A program made the position numbers and the translations under genes. Shown piece after piece: positions 1 to 10,604 of a stretch of DNA of 64,000 nucleotides. This stretch comes from an uncultured Microbacterium sp. GTDB taxonomy: Bacteria > Actinomycetota > Actinomycetes > Actinomycetales > Microbacteriaceae. Below the pieces are notes generated by a model. The model saw nothing but the letters and a program-made list of their open reading frames with translations, was not told the DNA's origin and did no database searches. Location of the stretch: NCBI RefSeq assembly GCF_900078385.1, contig NZ_FLQR01000001.1, positions 186,001 to 250,000 on the forward strand, written 5' to 3'. Each line of letters starts with the position of its first letter. The first letter of the stretch is position 1.

Positions 1-102
1 CACCTGCGGACGCACGTCACGCACATGTTCGAGGAGGGCGGCCCGCAGCGCGAGCAGGCCGTCGCGGAGCTGCTCAAGGCCTACGACCTGGAAAGCCGCT
101 GA
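1..102 (+). CDS. C-terminal end of an unidentified protein (partial)
   Basis: The open frame entering from the left edge encodes 33 residues, begins HLRTHVTHMF and ends LLKAYDLESR before TGA at 100-102. The segment is charged and probably helical, with no recognisable motif. The rest of the gene lies outside the window, so no function can be given. It converges on the acyl-CoA dehydrogenase-like gene with a 16-nt gap. Confidence 0.5.
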   Translation, partial: HLRTHVTHMFEEGGPQREQAVAELLKAYDLESR

Positions 103-118
103 CGCCGGCGTCGCCGCC

Positions 119-1291
119 TCAGGAGGCGACCGGCCCGAGCCACGCCGTCGCGACGGTGGAGTGCGCCGACTCCGGGTCGGACGGGTGGAAGAGCCCCGCC
201 AGCACGTCGCGGTACAGCCGGCCGAGTTCGCTCCCGCTGAAGTAGGACGAGCCCCCGGCGACGAGGACCGCCTCGTCGACGACGCGCTTGGCCGTCGTGA
301 CGGCGCGGTGCTTCACGCCGCTGAGGAGCGCGAACCACTGTGCGCCGTGGTCGGCCTGCGCGTCGACGTCGCGGCTCAGTGCGGCCAACTGCGGGGGGAG
401 TGCGTCGTAGGAGAGCGCCATCTCGGCGATCCGCCAGCGGATGTCGGGGTCGTCGCTGTACGCCGCGCCGGTCTTCTTCGACGTGCGTTTCTTCGCCGTC
501 GCGACCGCAACCTCGAGCGCGCGACGCGCGATGCCGGTGTAGACGGAGGCGAGCAGCAACTCGAACACGCTGAAGATGCCGAAGACGATCGGGTCGGGGT
601 TCGGACCCGGGGCGACCCGCCGGACCACGCGGTCGGCCGGGGCGATGACGCCGTGCAGCTCGGTGGTGCGCGACTGCGTCCCGCGCATCCCGACGGTGTC
701 CCAGTCGTCGCGGGTCACGACGGCGTCGCTGCGCGGCACGAACGCGTAGACCATCTGCGGGCCGTCCGGCGAGGTCGTGTCCAGGCCGTGCAGGCCCAGC
801 TGCGTCCACACGGGTCCGAGGGAGGTGAAGATCTTCGTGCCGGTGAAGGCGTAGGAGCCGTCCGGCTGGGGCGCGGCCTCCGTGTCGCTGCCGAAGAGGA
901 CGAGGTCGTTGCCGGCCTCGCTGATCCCGAAGGCGAAGACCTCCCCGGCCGCGGCACCCTCCTGCACGAACCGGAGGGTCTCGATGCCGCGGTCGGCGAG
1001 CACCTTCGCGACGCCGGTCCACACGAGGTGCATGTTGATCGCGAGGGCGGTCGCCGGTGCCGCACCGGCGAGTCGCTGCTGCAGGAGCGACGCCTCCGCG
1101 AGCCCCAGTCCCGCTCCGCCGAGCGCCTGCGGGACGAGAATCGCGAGGTACCCGGCATCCTTCAGCTCGGCGAGGTCCTCGTCGGGGAAGACATTGTCGC
1201 GGTCGACCTGCGCCGCGCGTCCGCGGAAGCGCTCGAGCAGGTCGTCGGGGAGGAGGGTCGCGGGGTCGAAGGCGGGAGCGGATGCGGTCAC
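119..1291 (-). CDS. Acyl-CoA dehydrogenase family protein
   Basis: A 390-residue protein with the acyl-CoA dehydrogenase layout: an N-terminal helical domain (about 1-115), a middle beta domain (about 125-235, with FAFGISEAGNDL and FTGTKIFTS) and a C-terminal four-helix bundle ending VAGGSSYFSGSELGRLYRDV. The usual C-terminal IYEGT-like segment carrying the base of many family members is replaced by FHPSDPES. It may therefore be a flavin-dependent oxidase or monooxygenase-like branch rather than a fatty-acid enzyme. The GTG start (VTASAPAFDP) is chosen because residues upstream of it are proline/arginine-rich and lie over the next gene's leader. Substrate is unknown. It stands alone, divergent from the gene at 1346. 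Confidence 0.85.
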   Translation of the reverse strand: MTASAPAFDPATLLPDDLLERFRGRAAQVDRDNVFPDEDLAELKDAGYLAILVPQALGGAGLGLAEASLLQQRLAGAAPATALAINMHLVWTGVAKVLADRGIETLRFVQEGAAAGEVFAFGISEAGNDLVLFGSDTEAAPQPDGSYAFTGTKIFTSLGPVWTQLGLHGLDTTSPDGPQMVYAFVPRSDAVVTRDDWDTVGMRGTQSRTTELHGVIAPADRVVRRVAPGPNPDPIVFGIFSVFELLLASVYTGIARRALEVAVATAKKRTSKKTGAAYSDDPDIRWRIAEMALSYDALPPQLAALSRDVDAQADHGAQWFALLSGVKHRAVTTAKRVVDEAVLVAGGSSYFSGSELGRLYRDVLAGLFHPSDPESAHSTVATAWLGPVAS

Positions 1292-1345
1292 TCGAACATT
1301 GTCCTCCCGCGCCGGGGTGCCGGCGGCGTGGGGGAGGATGGTCGC

Positions 1346-1750
1346 ATGATCTCGACGGACCTGGCCGTGTCGCTGCGTGAAGCGGGCCTCGTCTGGCGGC
1401 CGACCTCGGGCGACCGGTTCCAGCTCGATGAGCCGGAGTTCGAGGCCGACGTCTTCACGGTGAGCGAGATGACGATCGAGCCGCGGAGCTACTCGACCGG
1501 GATGATCCTCGCGTTCAACGGCACGACGGAGTGGGCGCTGGACTCCGTGGCCCTCGAGGACGCCCTGTGGCTCCCGCGGGAGGATCAGCTGCGCGAGCTG
1601 CTCGGCGGCGCGTTCCGGGCGCTCCGCCGCCTGGCCGACACGCACCGCGTCGAGGTGCAGATCGCGGGACAGCGGCACGAGTTCGACCACCCGCAGCCCG
1701 AGGACGCGTACGCGCTCGCGCTGCTCGCCCTGCTGCGACGCGTCGCCTGA
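1346..1750 (+). CDS. Conserved hypothetical protein, 134 aa
   Basis: Begins MISTDLAVSLREAGLVW, with a good Shine-Dalgarno sequence (gggggagg, 1328-1335) ahead of ATG. It is soluble and acidic with no signal peptide or membrane segment. It looks like a small alpha/beta protein with a helical C-terminus (ALALLALLRRVA). Similar actinobacterial proteins have, as I recall, been labelled pilus-assembly-like, but nothing here supports a pilus role. A much longer open frame extends upstream only because it is antisense to the acyl-CoA dehydrogenase gene. It converges on the MFS gene. Confidence 0.75.
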   Translation: MISTDLAVSLREAGLVWRPTSGDRFQLDEPEFEADVFTVSEMTIEPRSYSTGMILAFNGTTEWALDSVALEDALWLPREDQLRELLGGAFRALRRLADTHRVEVQIAGQRHEFDHPQPEDAYALALLALLRRVA

Positions 1751-1768
1751 GCCGGCCCGCGGCGCCGG

Positions 1769-2974
1769 TCAGGTGATGATCGGGACGGGCTCGGTGTCGG
1801 GGATGGGGCTCGCATCGCGATGCCGCAGATCAGGGAATCCGCGCACGCACGTCACCGCGACGATGACGCCGACCACCGCGAACGCCGCGCCCGCCCAGTA
1901 CGCCCCGACCGGGCCCACCCCGTCGATGAGGAACCCGGCGACGGCGGAGCCGACGGCCGCGCCGATGAGCTGTCCGGTCCCGATCCAGCCGTAGGCCTCG
2001 GCGGTCTCGCTGAACTTCACGCTGGCTGAGGTCATCGCGAACATGACGGCGAGGGCGGGCGCGATGCCGATGCCGGCGACGAACAGCGACGCACCGAGCC
2101 ACCAGACCGTGAGAGAGAAGAAGGTCATCGTCAGGCCCACCGTGACCACGGCGAGGCGGCGCGCCATCGCCCAGCGGCCGATCGGGATGTGGCCGAAGCT
2201 GAGGCCGCCGGCGAGGCTCCCCACAGAGAAGACGGCGAGGACGAGCCCGGCCTCGAGGCCCCCGTGACCGAACGTCGCGACGACGCCCGCCTCGACGGCC
2301 GAGCACGCGCCGATCAGCAGGAAGCCGATGACGGTGGCGAGCAGCACCGTGGGCTTGCCGAGCACCTTGCCGAACGCGCGGCGGCTGCGCGGGATGCGGA
2401 CCCGGCCGACCTCGGGGGACAGGATGAACCACGCGCCGCCGAGGACGAGGATCGCGACGATGAGCAGCAGGCCGGGCACGGTGCCCGCCTGCGTCGCCAC
2501 GAGCGTGATGACGACCGGCGCGAGGATCCAGATGATCTCCTGCAGGCTGGCATCCAGGGAGAACAGCGGCGTCAGCTGACGCGACGTGACGAGCTTCGGG
2601 TAGATCGTGCGGACCGCCGACTGCACGGGCGGGGTCGACAGGCCCGCGAGGAAGCCGAACACCATGTAGCCGGTGAGCTCGAGCGGTGCGAGGGCCATGA
2701 CCAGGACCGCCGCCGCGCACACCGTGGTCGTGAGGGTCAGTACGCGGCGGATGCCCCAGATCCCCATCCACCGGCTCGTTACCGGTCCTGCGATCGCCTG
2801 CCCGATCGACGTGGCGGCAAGGACAAGGCCGGCGGCGCCGTACGAGCCGGTGATCTGCTCGACGTGCAGAAGGATCGCGAGACTCGTCATCCCGTTGGGG
2901 AAGCGGGCGGTCAGCTGGGCCGCGATGATGCGCGCGACACCGGGGGTGCGCAGAAGATCCCGGTAGCCGGCCAC
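1769..2974 (-). CDS. MFS transporter
   Basis: A 401-residue integral membrane protein with about 12 hydrophobic segments, a loop-2/3 motif region (GPVTSRWMGIWGIRRVLTL) and a short cytoplasmic tail, typical of drug- or metabolite-exporting major facilitator proteins. The substrate cannot be predicted. The GTG start VAGYRDLLRTPG is preferred because the residues before it are arginine-rich, but the GGAGGGG sequence in front is very close to it, so a start a few codons upstream (GTG at the VSRRR position) is possible. It is a single gene with the 347-bp nrd control region behind it. Confidence 0.85.
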   Translation of the reverse strand: MAGYRDLLRTPGVARIIAAQLTARFPNGMTSLAILLHVEQITGSYGAAGLVLAATSIGQAIAGPVTSRWMGIWGIRRVLTLTTTVCAAAVLVMALAPLELTGYMVFGFLAGLSTPPVQSAVRTIYPKLVTSRQLTPLFSLDASLQEIIWILAPVVITLVATQAGTVPGLLLIVAILVLGGAWFILSPEVGRVRIPRSRRAFGKVLGKPTVLLATVIGFLLIGACSAVEAGVVATFGHGGLEAGLVLAVFSVGSLAGGLSFGHIPIGRWAMARRLAVVTVGLTMTFFSLTVWWLGASLFVAGIGIAPALAVMFAMTSASVKFSETAEAYGWIGTGQLIGAAVGSAVAGFLIDGVGPVGAYWAGAAFAVVGVIVAVTCVRGFPDLRHRDASPIPDTEPVPIIT

Positions 2975-3212
2975 CCCTCCACGGTACCGCCGCCGCGACA
3001 CGCCGACGACACGCCGAAACCCGAATTCCACAGGCTGGGGATGTCGGAGGCCCCCGTTAGCGTGCGATCTGTGGATGGATCCTGGCGGCCGCCGCGAAAG
3101 AGCCGGATTCCAGGGCTTTTCCCGGTTCGAAAATCATCGGCATCCTGTGGATGAATCGGTGGAGAACATGTGTTGTACCTGTAGAGAGCGGTGGAAAATG
3201 ACACGGATGTAA

Positions 3213-3228
3213 CTACTAGCCCTTGTGG
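3213..3228 (+). promoter_or_regulatory. Candidate NrdR box 1
   Basis: The 16-mer ctacTAgccctTGTGg matches the outer positions of the NrdR box pattern acaCwAtATaTwGtgt. It lies exactly 32 bp (about three helical turns) upstream of the second candidate box. Paired boxes at roughly this spacing are the known arrangement for NrdR repression of ribonucleotide reductase operons. Confidence 0.5.
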
Positions 3229-3244
3229 TGCTATCGAATGTCGG

Positions 3245-3260
3245 CACCCATATGTAGTAT
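3245..3260 (+). promoter_or_regulatory. Candidate NrdR box 2
   Basis: The 16-mer cacccatatgtagtat keeps the core C-n-ATAT-n-TAG-T of the NrdR consensus. It is paired with box 1 at 32-bp spacing. Its right part (tagtat) may double as a -10 hexamer for nrdH, so NrdR binding would occlude the promoter. This is inference from the sequence only. Confidence 0.55.
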
Positions 3261-3321
3261 TGGACTCCCGGCGGCGCACTGCCGGGCACACACAGATCTT
3301 GAGGGGAGAAGACAGGTCATC

Positions 3322-3555
3322 ATGGCGATCACGGTCTACACCAAGCCGTCCTGCGTTCAGTGCAACGCGACCTACCGCGCACTGGACTCGAAGGGCATCG
3401 ACTACGAGGTCCTCGACCTGTCCGAGGACCCCGCGGCCCTCGAGCACGTCAAGTCGCTCGGATACCTCCAGGCGCCCGTCGTTGTCACCGACGAGGGTCA
3501 CTGGTCGGGTTTCCGTCCCGACAAGATCGACGAGCTCGCGTCCCGACTGGCGTGA
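3322..3555 (+). CDS. nrdH: NrdH glutaredoxin-like protein
   Basis: A 77-residue thioredoxin-fold redox protein that delivers electrons from thioredoxin reductase to the class Ib ribonucleotide reductase. Visible are the active site C11-V-Q-C14 after VYTKPS, the cis-proline loop LQAPVVV, and the NrdH signature [12 protein letters not shown] near the C-terminus. Length is typical. The ATG at 3322 has a Shine-Dalgarno sequence (gaggggag) somewhat far upstream. It is the first gene of nrdHIEF, 4 nt ahead of nrdI. Confidence 0.97.
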   Translation: MAITVYTKPSCVQCNATYRALDSKGIDYEVLDLSEDPAALEHVKSLGYLQAPVVVTDEGHWSGFRPDKIDELASRLA

Positions 3556-3559
3556 CACC

Positions 3560-3978
3560 ATGAGCGCGGCCGTCGCGACCCAGGCGCCGCTGCTCGTCTA
3601 CTTCTCGAGCGTGTCGGGCAACACGGCGCGATTCATCGAGAAGCTCGGGATGCCGTCCGTCCGGATCCCGCTCCGCCCCACTGACCCGCCCCTCGTGGTG
3701 GACGAGCCGTTCGTGCTCGTCACCCCCACGTACGGCGGGGGACAAGGGCGAGGCGAGGAGAAGGGCGCGGTCCCCAAGCAGGTCATCCGCTTCCTCAACG
3801 ACGAGCGAAACCGGAACCTCATCCGCGGGGTCATCTCCGCGGGCAACACCAATTTCGGCGCGGCCTTCTGCCTCGCCGGTGAAGTGATCAGCCGCAAGTG
3901 CACCGTGCCGCACTTGTACCGGCTCGAATTGTTCGGCACGCCTGAAGACGTCGACCGCGTGAGCGACGGATTGGAACG

Positions 3979-3997
<19 letters not shown>
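3560..3997 (+). CDS. nrdI: NrdI flavodoxin-like protein
   Basis: A 145-residue flavodoxin that, in the family, supplies the oxidant for assembling the dimanganese-tyrosyl radical cofactor of NrdF. The FMN phosphate loop is [11 protein letters not shown] near residue 15, and the isoalloxazine-side loop is [16 protein letters not shown]. The C-terminus ([10 protein letters not shown]) is typical. It overlaps the annotated start of nrdE by 19 nt, consistent with translational coupling. Confidence 0.96.
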
Positions 3998-7132
<3,135 letters not shown>

Positions 7133-7147
7133 TCGCGGCCTGATCGT

Positions 7148-7194
7148 CGCACGAAGGGTCCGGATGCTGCGGCGTCCGGGCCCTTCGTCGTGCG
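7148..7194 (+). terminator. Hairpin after nrdF
   Basis: Near-perfect inverted repeat: cgcacgaagggtccgga pairs with tccgggcccttcgtcgtgcg around an 8-11-nt loop. The position, 15 nt past the nrdF stop and before the convergent VOC gene, fits a bidirectional terminator. There is no strong T-run, as is common in high-GC bacteria. Confidence 0.7.
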
Positions 7195-7211
7195 CCTGCG
7201 CGGGTGCGCCC

Positions 7212-7583
7212 CTAACTCCACTGCGGGAGCTGCTGCAGTGTCCAGGTGTTGCCGTCTGGGTCGTCGAAGGTGACGAACCGACCCCAGCCGAGTTCCTGCA
7301 CGCCCTGCGCCTCGACACGTGCGTCGCGGAGCTGCGCGAGCGCCGCGTCGGCATCGGGGACGACCACCTGAATCGTGTTCTGCATGCCCGGCGCGAGATC
7401 GATGCCGAGCCCTTCGCCGATGGCGATCGAACAGGCCGAGCCCGGGGGAGTGAGCTGTACGAACCGGATGTCGGGGGTAGGCCTCTGATCGTGATCGGTG
7501 TGGAACCCGATGGTCTCGTAGAAGGCCTTCGCACGGTCGACGTCGGTGACGGGCACGAAGATGAGCTCGATCTTCCAGTCCAT
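7212..7583 (-). CDS. VOC (glyoxalase/bleomycin-resistance fold) family protein
   Basis: A 123-residue vicinal-oxygen-chelate protein made of two beta-alpha-beta-beta-beta repeats: first half MDWKIELIFVPVTDVDRAKAFYETIGF, second half ending FVTFDDPDGNTWTLQQLPQ. Members include lyases, dioxygenases and drug-binding proteins; the sequence does not say which. The ATG is chosen because GAGAGGAC lies 6-7 nt upstream; the longer open frame adds an arginine-rich leader. It is a single gene divergent from the glucuronate operon. Confidence 0.85.
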   Translation of the reverse strand: MDWKIELIFVPVTDVDRAKAFYETIGFHTDHDQRPTPDIRFVQLTPPGSACSIAIGEGLGIDLAPGMQNTIQVVVPDADAALAQLRDARVEAQGVQELGWGRFVTFDDPDGNTWTLQQLPQWS

Positions 7584-7695
7584 GGGGGTGTCCTCTCTGT
7601 CGGTCTCTCCGCTTCGCGACGATACGCCGCGCCTCCGACAGCGCGGTGGCGCCCGGCTCCGGTTGAACACCGCCACGGTCTTCCTGACACGTGAC

Positions 7696-7709
7696 GGCAA
7701 ACGATTGCC
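7696..7709 (+). promoter_or_regulatory. LacI-type operator 1 of the glucuronate operon
   Basis: Perfect inverted repeat ggcaaaCGattgcc with the central CG and AA/TT flanks typical of LacI-family operators. It lies 77 bp (centre to centre) upstream of a second copy. The natural candidate binder is the LacI regulator encoded by the last gene of this operon (15577-16599). Confidence 0.75.
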
Positions 7710-7772
7710 AATGAGTCCGTTAGCGGAGGGATAGGCCTACTGGCCGACGGAGACGCGAGGTGAACGACTTAT

Positions 7773-7786
7773 GGCAAGCGGTTGAC
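7773..7786 (+). promoter_or_regulatory. LacI-type operator 2 of the glucuronate operon
   Basis: ggcaagCGgttgac shares ten of fourteen positions with operator 1, including the AA-n-CG-n-TT core, with one imperfect outer base pair. It overlaps the TTGACA -35 hexamer, so a bound repressor would block RNA polymerase. With operator 1, 77 bp away, a DNA loop is possible. Confidence 0.72.
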
Positions 7787-7810
7787 ACGACAGGCGAGAG
7801 GGTTCACACT
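7782..7810 (+). promoter_or_regulatory. Promoter of the glucuronate operon
   Basis: TTGACA at 7782-7787, a 17-bp spacer, and a -10-like CACACT at 7805-7810. The ATG of uxaC follows 6 nt later (7817), so transcription probably starts at or next to the start codon. No usable Shine-Dalgarno sequence precedes the ATG. The same CACACT-N6-ATG layout occurs before the NYN gene. Confidence 0.6.
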
Positions 7811-7816
7811 GGGGTC

Positions 7817-9220
7817 ATGTCAGTGAAGACCGGGCTCTCCTCAGCAGCGCTCCTGCCCGCGGATGAAGCCACCCGCGAGATCGCCGCGGACCTCTATCAG
7901 GAGGTCGCCGCCGCGCCGATCATCTCCCCGCACGGTCATGTCGACCCGCGGCTGCTCCTCGAGGACCAGCCGTTCCCCGACCCCACCGAGCTGCTCATCC
8001 GGCACGACCACTACGTCACCCGCCTGCTGTTCGCCGGGGGAGCCTCCTTCGCCGAACTCGGCCTCGACCCGGCCTGTCCGCAGGACTCGCGCGCCGTGTG
8101 GCGCGTCCTCGCCGAGAACGGGCACCGGTTCGCCGGCACGGCCAGCGGGTACTGGCTGCAGCACGAGCTGTCCGAGCTGTTCGATGTGCAGGAGGAACTC
8201 ACCGCCGACAACGCCGATGCGGTCTACGACCGGATCTCCGCGGTCCTCACCGAGCCGGCGTTCCGCCCGCGTGCGCTGTTCGACCGGTTCCGCATCGATG
8301 TCCTCGCGACGACCGACGACCCGCTCGACGACCTGGCGGGCCACCGGTCCCTCGCCGACGATTCCGGTTTCCGCGGGCGGGTGCTGCCGACATTCCGCCC
8401 CGACACTTACCTCGACCCCGCCGGTGCCGGCTACGCCGAACGCGTGCAGGCGCTCCTGGACGCGACCGGGCAGCCCGGGACGTTCGACGGGTACCTGGCT
8501 GCGCTCGAAGACCGCCGCGCCCACTTCATCGCGCACGGCGCGGTCTCCGCCGACCACGGGGTGCTCGAGCCGTTCACGACCGACGTGAACCCGGCCGACG
8601 CCGAGCGGCTCTTCCAGGGAGCCCGCGCCGGGCTCCTCGACGCCGCCGAGCAGCGCCTCCTCCGCGGGCACATGCTGTTCCAGATGGCGCGCATGAGCGT
8701 GGCCGACGGTCTCGTCATGACGGTGCACCCGGGCGTGCACCGCAACCACCACGCGCCGACGTTCGAGCGGTTCGGTGCGGACACCGGCCACGACATCCCG
8801 GTGCAGACCGAGTACACCCGCAACCTGCGGCCGCTGCTGAACGCGTTCGGCACGGCGCCCGGATTCCACCTCGTCCTCTTCGCCGTGGACGAGACGGTCT
8901 ACTCGCGCGAGATCGCGCCACTCGCCGGGTTCTACCCGAGCGTCTATATCGGGGCACCGTGGTGGTTCCTGGACGCTCCCGACGCGATCCTCCGCTTCCG
9001 CAGCGCCGTGACGGAGACCGCGGGCTTCTACCGGGGCAGCGGATTCATCGACGACACCCGGGCCTTCCTCTCCATCCCCGCCCGCCACGACACGTCCCGC
9101 CGCGTCGACGCCGCGTTCCTCGCGCGACTGGTCGTCGAACGGCGCGTCAGCCTGCCCACGGCCCGCCGCATCGCCCGCGACCTCGTCGATGCCATCCCGC
9201 GTGAGGTGTTCAAACTGTGA
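7817..9220 (+). CDS. uxaC: Glucuronate isomerase
   Basis: A 467-residue amidohydrolase-like isomerase that converts D-glucuronate to D-fructuronate (and galacturonate to tagaturonate). The metal-binding H-x-H sits in PIISPHGHVDP near residue 40; RNHHAPTFERFG, DIPVQTEYTRNL and YIGAPWWFLDAP are UxaC family segments. An in-frame ATG at 7760 exists, but ATG 7817 matches the family N-terminus and sits 6 nt after the -10 hexamer. First gene of the operon; its stop overlaps the next GTG by 4 nt. Confidence 0.93.
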   Translation: MSVKTGLSSAALLPADEATREIAADLYQEVAAAPIISPHGHVDPRLLLEDQPFPDPTELLIRHDHYVTRLLFAGGASFAELGLDPACPQDSRAVWRVLAENGHRFAGTASGYWLQHELSELFDVQEELTADNADAVYDRISAVLTEPAFRPRALFDRFRIDVLATTDDPLDDLAGHRSLADDSGFRGRVLPTFRPDTYLDPAGAGYAERVQALLDATGQPGTFDGYLAALEDRRAHFIAHGAVSADHGVLEPFTTDVNPADAERLFQGARAGLLDAAEQRLLRGHMLFQMARMSVADGLVMTVHPGVHRNHHAPTFERFGADTGHDIPVQTEYTRNLRPLLNAFGTAPGFHLVLFAVDETVYSREIAPLAGFYPSVYIGAPWWFLDAPDAILRFRSAVTETAGFYRGSGFIDDTRAFLSIPARHDTSRRVDAAFLARLVVERRVSLPTARRIARDLVDAIPREVFKL

Positions 9221-10587
9221 GCACGCAGCACCTGAACGGCGCCGCGTATCTCGCGCACGGCGGGACACGGCCCACCCGCGTGCGGATCGTGCACATCGGA
9301 CTCGGCAACTTCCATCGCGCTCATCAGGCCTGGTACACGGCGCATGCCGCGGATGCCGCCGACTGGGGCATCGCCGCGTTCACCGGACGTTCGGCCGACC
9401 AGGCCGACCTCCTCGCACCGCAGGACGGGCTGTACTGCCTCGTCGTCCGCGGCGAGGCCGCGGACCGCGTGGAGGTCGTGCCGTCCGTCGTGGAGGTCCA
9501 CGACGGCGCACGGCTGGATCGCCTGACGCAGGTGCTCGCCGACCCCGACGTCGCCATCGTCACCCTCACGGTGACGGAAGCCGGCTACCTGCTGACGCCG
9601 GCCGGCGACGCCGACCTGGCCCACCCGGCCGTCGCGGCCGATGTCACCGAGCTCACCGAGGGCCACCCGTCGGGCAGGCACCCGACGACGGCGCTCGGTC
9701 GCCTCCTGCTCGGTCTCGATGCGCGGCGGCGTGCCGGCGGCGGGCCGCTGGCCGTCATCCCGTGCGACAACATCCCCGGAAACGGCGCGTACGTCCGGCG
9801 CGGCCTGCTCTCGCTCGCGGGCGCCGTGTCGGCACCGCTGGCCGCCTGGATCACCGCGCACGTCTCGTTCGTCGGCACCTCCGTCGACCGGATCACCCCC
9901 CGCATCCACTCCACGGTGCCCGCCGTCGAGGATGCCGGCTGGGTGGACCGGTCGCCGGTGGTCACCGAGCCGTTCTCGGACTGGGTGCTCTCCGGTGCGT
10001 TCCCCGCCGGCCGCCCCGCGTGGGAGACGGCCGGTGCCCGGTTCGTCGACGACCTCGAGCCGTGGGAGAACCGCAAGCTCTGGCTCCTCAACGGCGCGCA
10101 CAGCATCCTCTCCTTCGCCGGACTCACCCGGGGCCTGACGACCGTCGCGGAAGCCATCGCCGACGGCGAATGTCGCGCCCTCGTCGACGCGTTCTGGGAC
10201 GAGGCCGTGCAGGCTCTGCCGGAGGGCATCGAGCACGTCGAGTACCGCGCCGCGCTGATCCGCCGCTTCGCCAACCACCGCATCGAGCACCGTCTCGCCC
10301 AGATCGCCGCGGATGACGCCACCAAGGTCCGCTACCGCTTCGCGGCGGTGGCGGAGGCGAGCCTGGACCGCGGCGTAGATCCGGCCGCATCCGCCGCCGG
10401 CATCGCGGTCTGGATCGACGCGCACCGCCGCGGCGTGCTCCCCGGCCCCGCCCCCGCCGACCCGCTCGACACCGCCGCGATGCTCGCGGCCGTGTCGTCG
10501 CGTCTGACCGCATCCGCGCCCTTCCTGCGCCGCATCGACGATGAGCTCACGGCGCTCCACCGCACGACCGCGTCCGCGACGCGCTGA
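9217..10587 (+). CDS. uxuB: Mannitol dehydrogenase family protein, probable fructuronate reductase
   Basis: A 456-residue polyol-type dehydrogenase with an N-terminal Rossmann dinucleotide fold (VRIVHIGLGNFHRAHQ) and the family catalytic stretch RKLWLLNGAHS near residue 290. CDNIPGNGAYVR is also a family motif. The position directly after uxaC and before a mannonate dehydratase fits NADH-linked reduction of D-fructuronate to D-mannonate. The GTG start overlaps the uxaC stop (GTGA), indicating coupled translation. By sequence alone other mannitol-family substrates are possible. Confidence 0.88.
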   Translation: MSTQHLNGAAYLAHGGTRPTRVRIVHIGLGNFHRAHQAWYTAHAADAADWGIAAFTGRSADQADLLAPQDGLYCLVVRGEAADRVEVVPSVVEVHDGARLDRLTQVLADPDVAIVTLTVTEAGYLLTPAGDADLAHPAVAADVTELTEGHPSGRHPTTALGRLLLGLDARRRAGGGPLAVIPCDNIPGNGAYVRRGLLSLAGAVSAPLAAWITAHVSFVGTSVDRITPRIHSTVPAVEDAGWVDRSPVVTEPFSDWVLSGAFPAGRPAWETAGARFVDDLEPWENRKLWLLNGAHSILSFAGLTRGLTTVAEAIADGECRALVDAFWDEAVQALPEGIEHVEYRAALIRRFANHRIEHRLAQIAADDATKVRYRFAAVAEASLDRGVDPAASAAGIAVWIDAHRRGVLPGPAPADPLDTAAMLAAVSSRLTASAPFLRRIDDELTALHRTTASATR

Positions 10588-10604
10588 CCCAGACAGGAAA
10601 CCCC

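Larger units (their letters stand above)
2975..3321. promoter_or_regulatory. Intergenic control region between MFS gene and nrdH
   Basis: This 347-bp stretch has no convincing gene. It is visibly more AT-rich than its surroundings from about 3110 to 3265. Its right part carries the two candidate NrdR boxes, followed by a leader with a strong Shine-Dalgarno sequence (gaggggag, 3301-3308). The divergent MFS promoter should also lie here, but I could not assign it. Confidence 0.6.
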
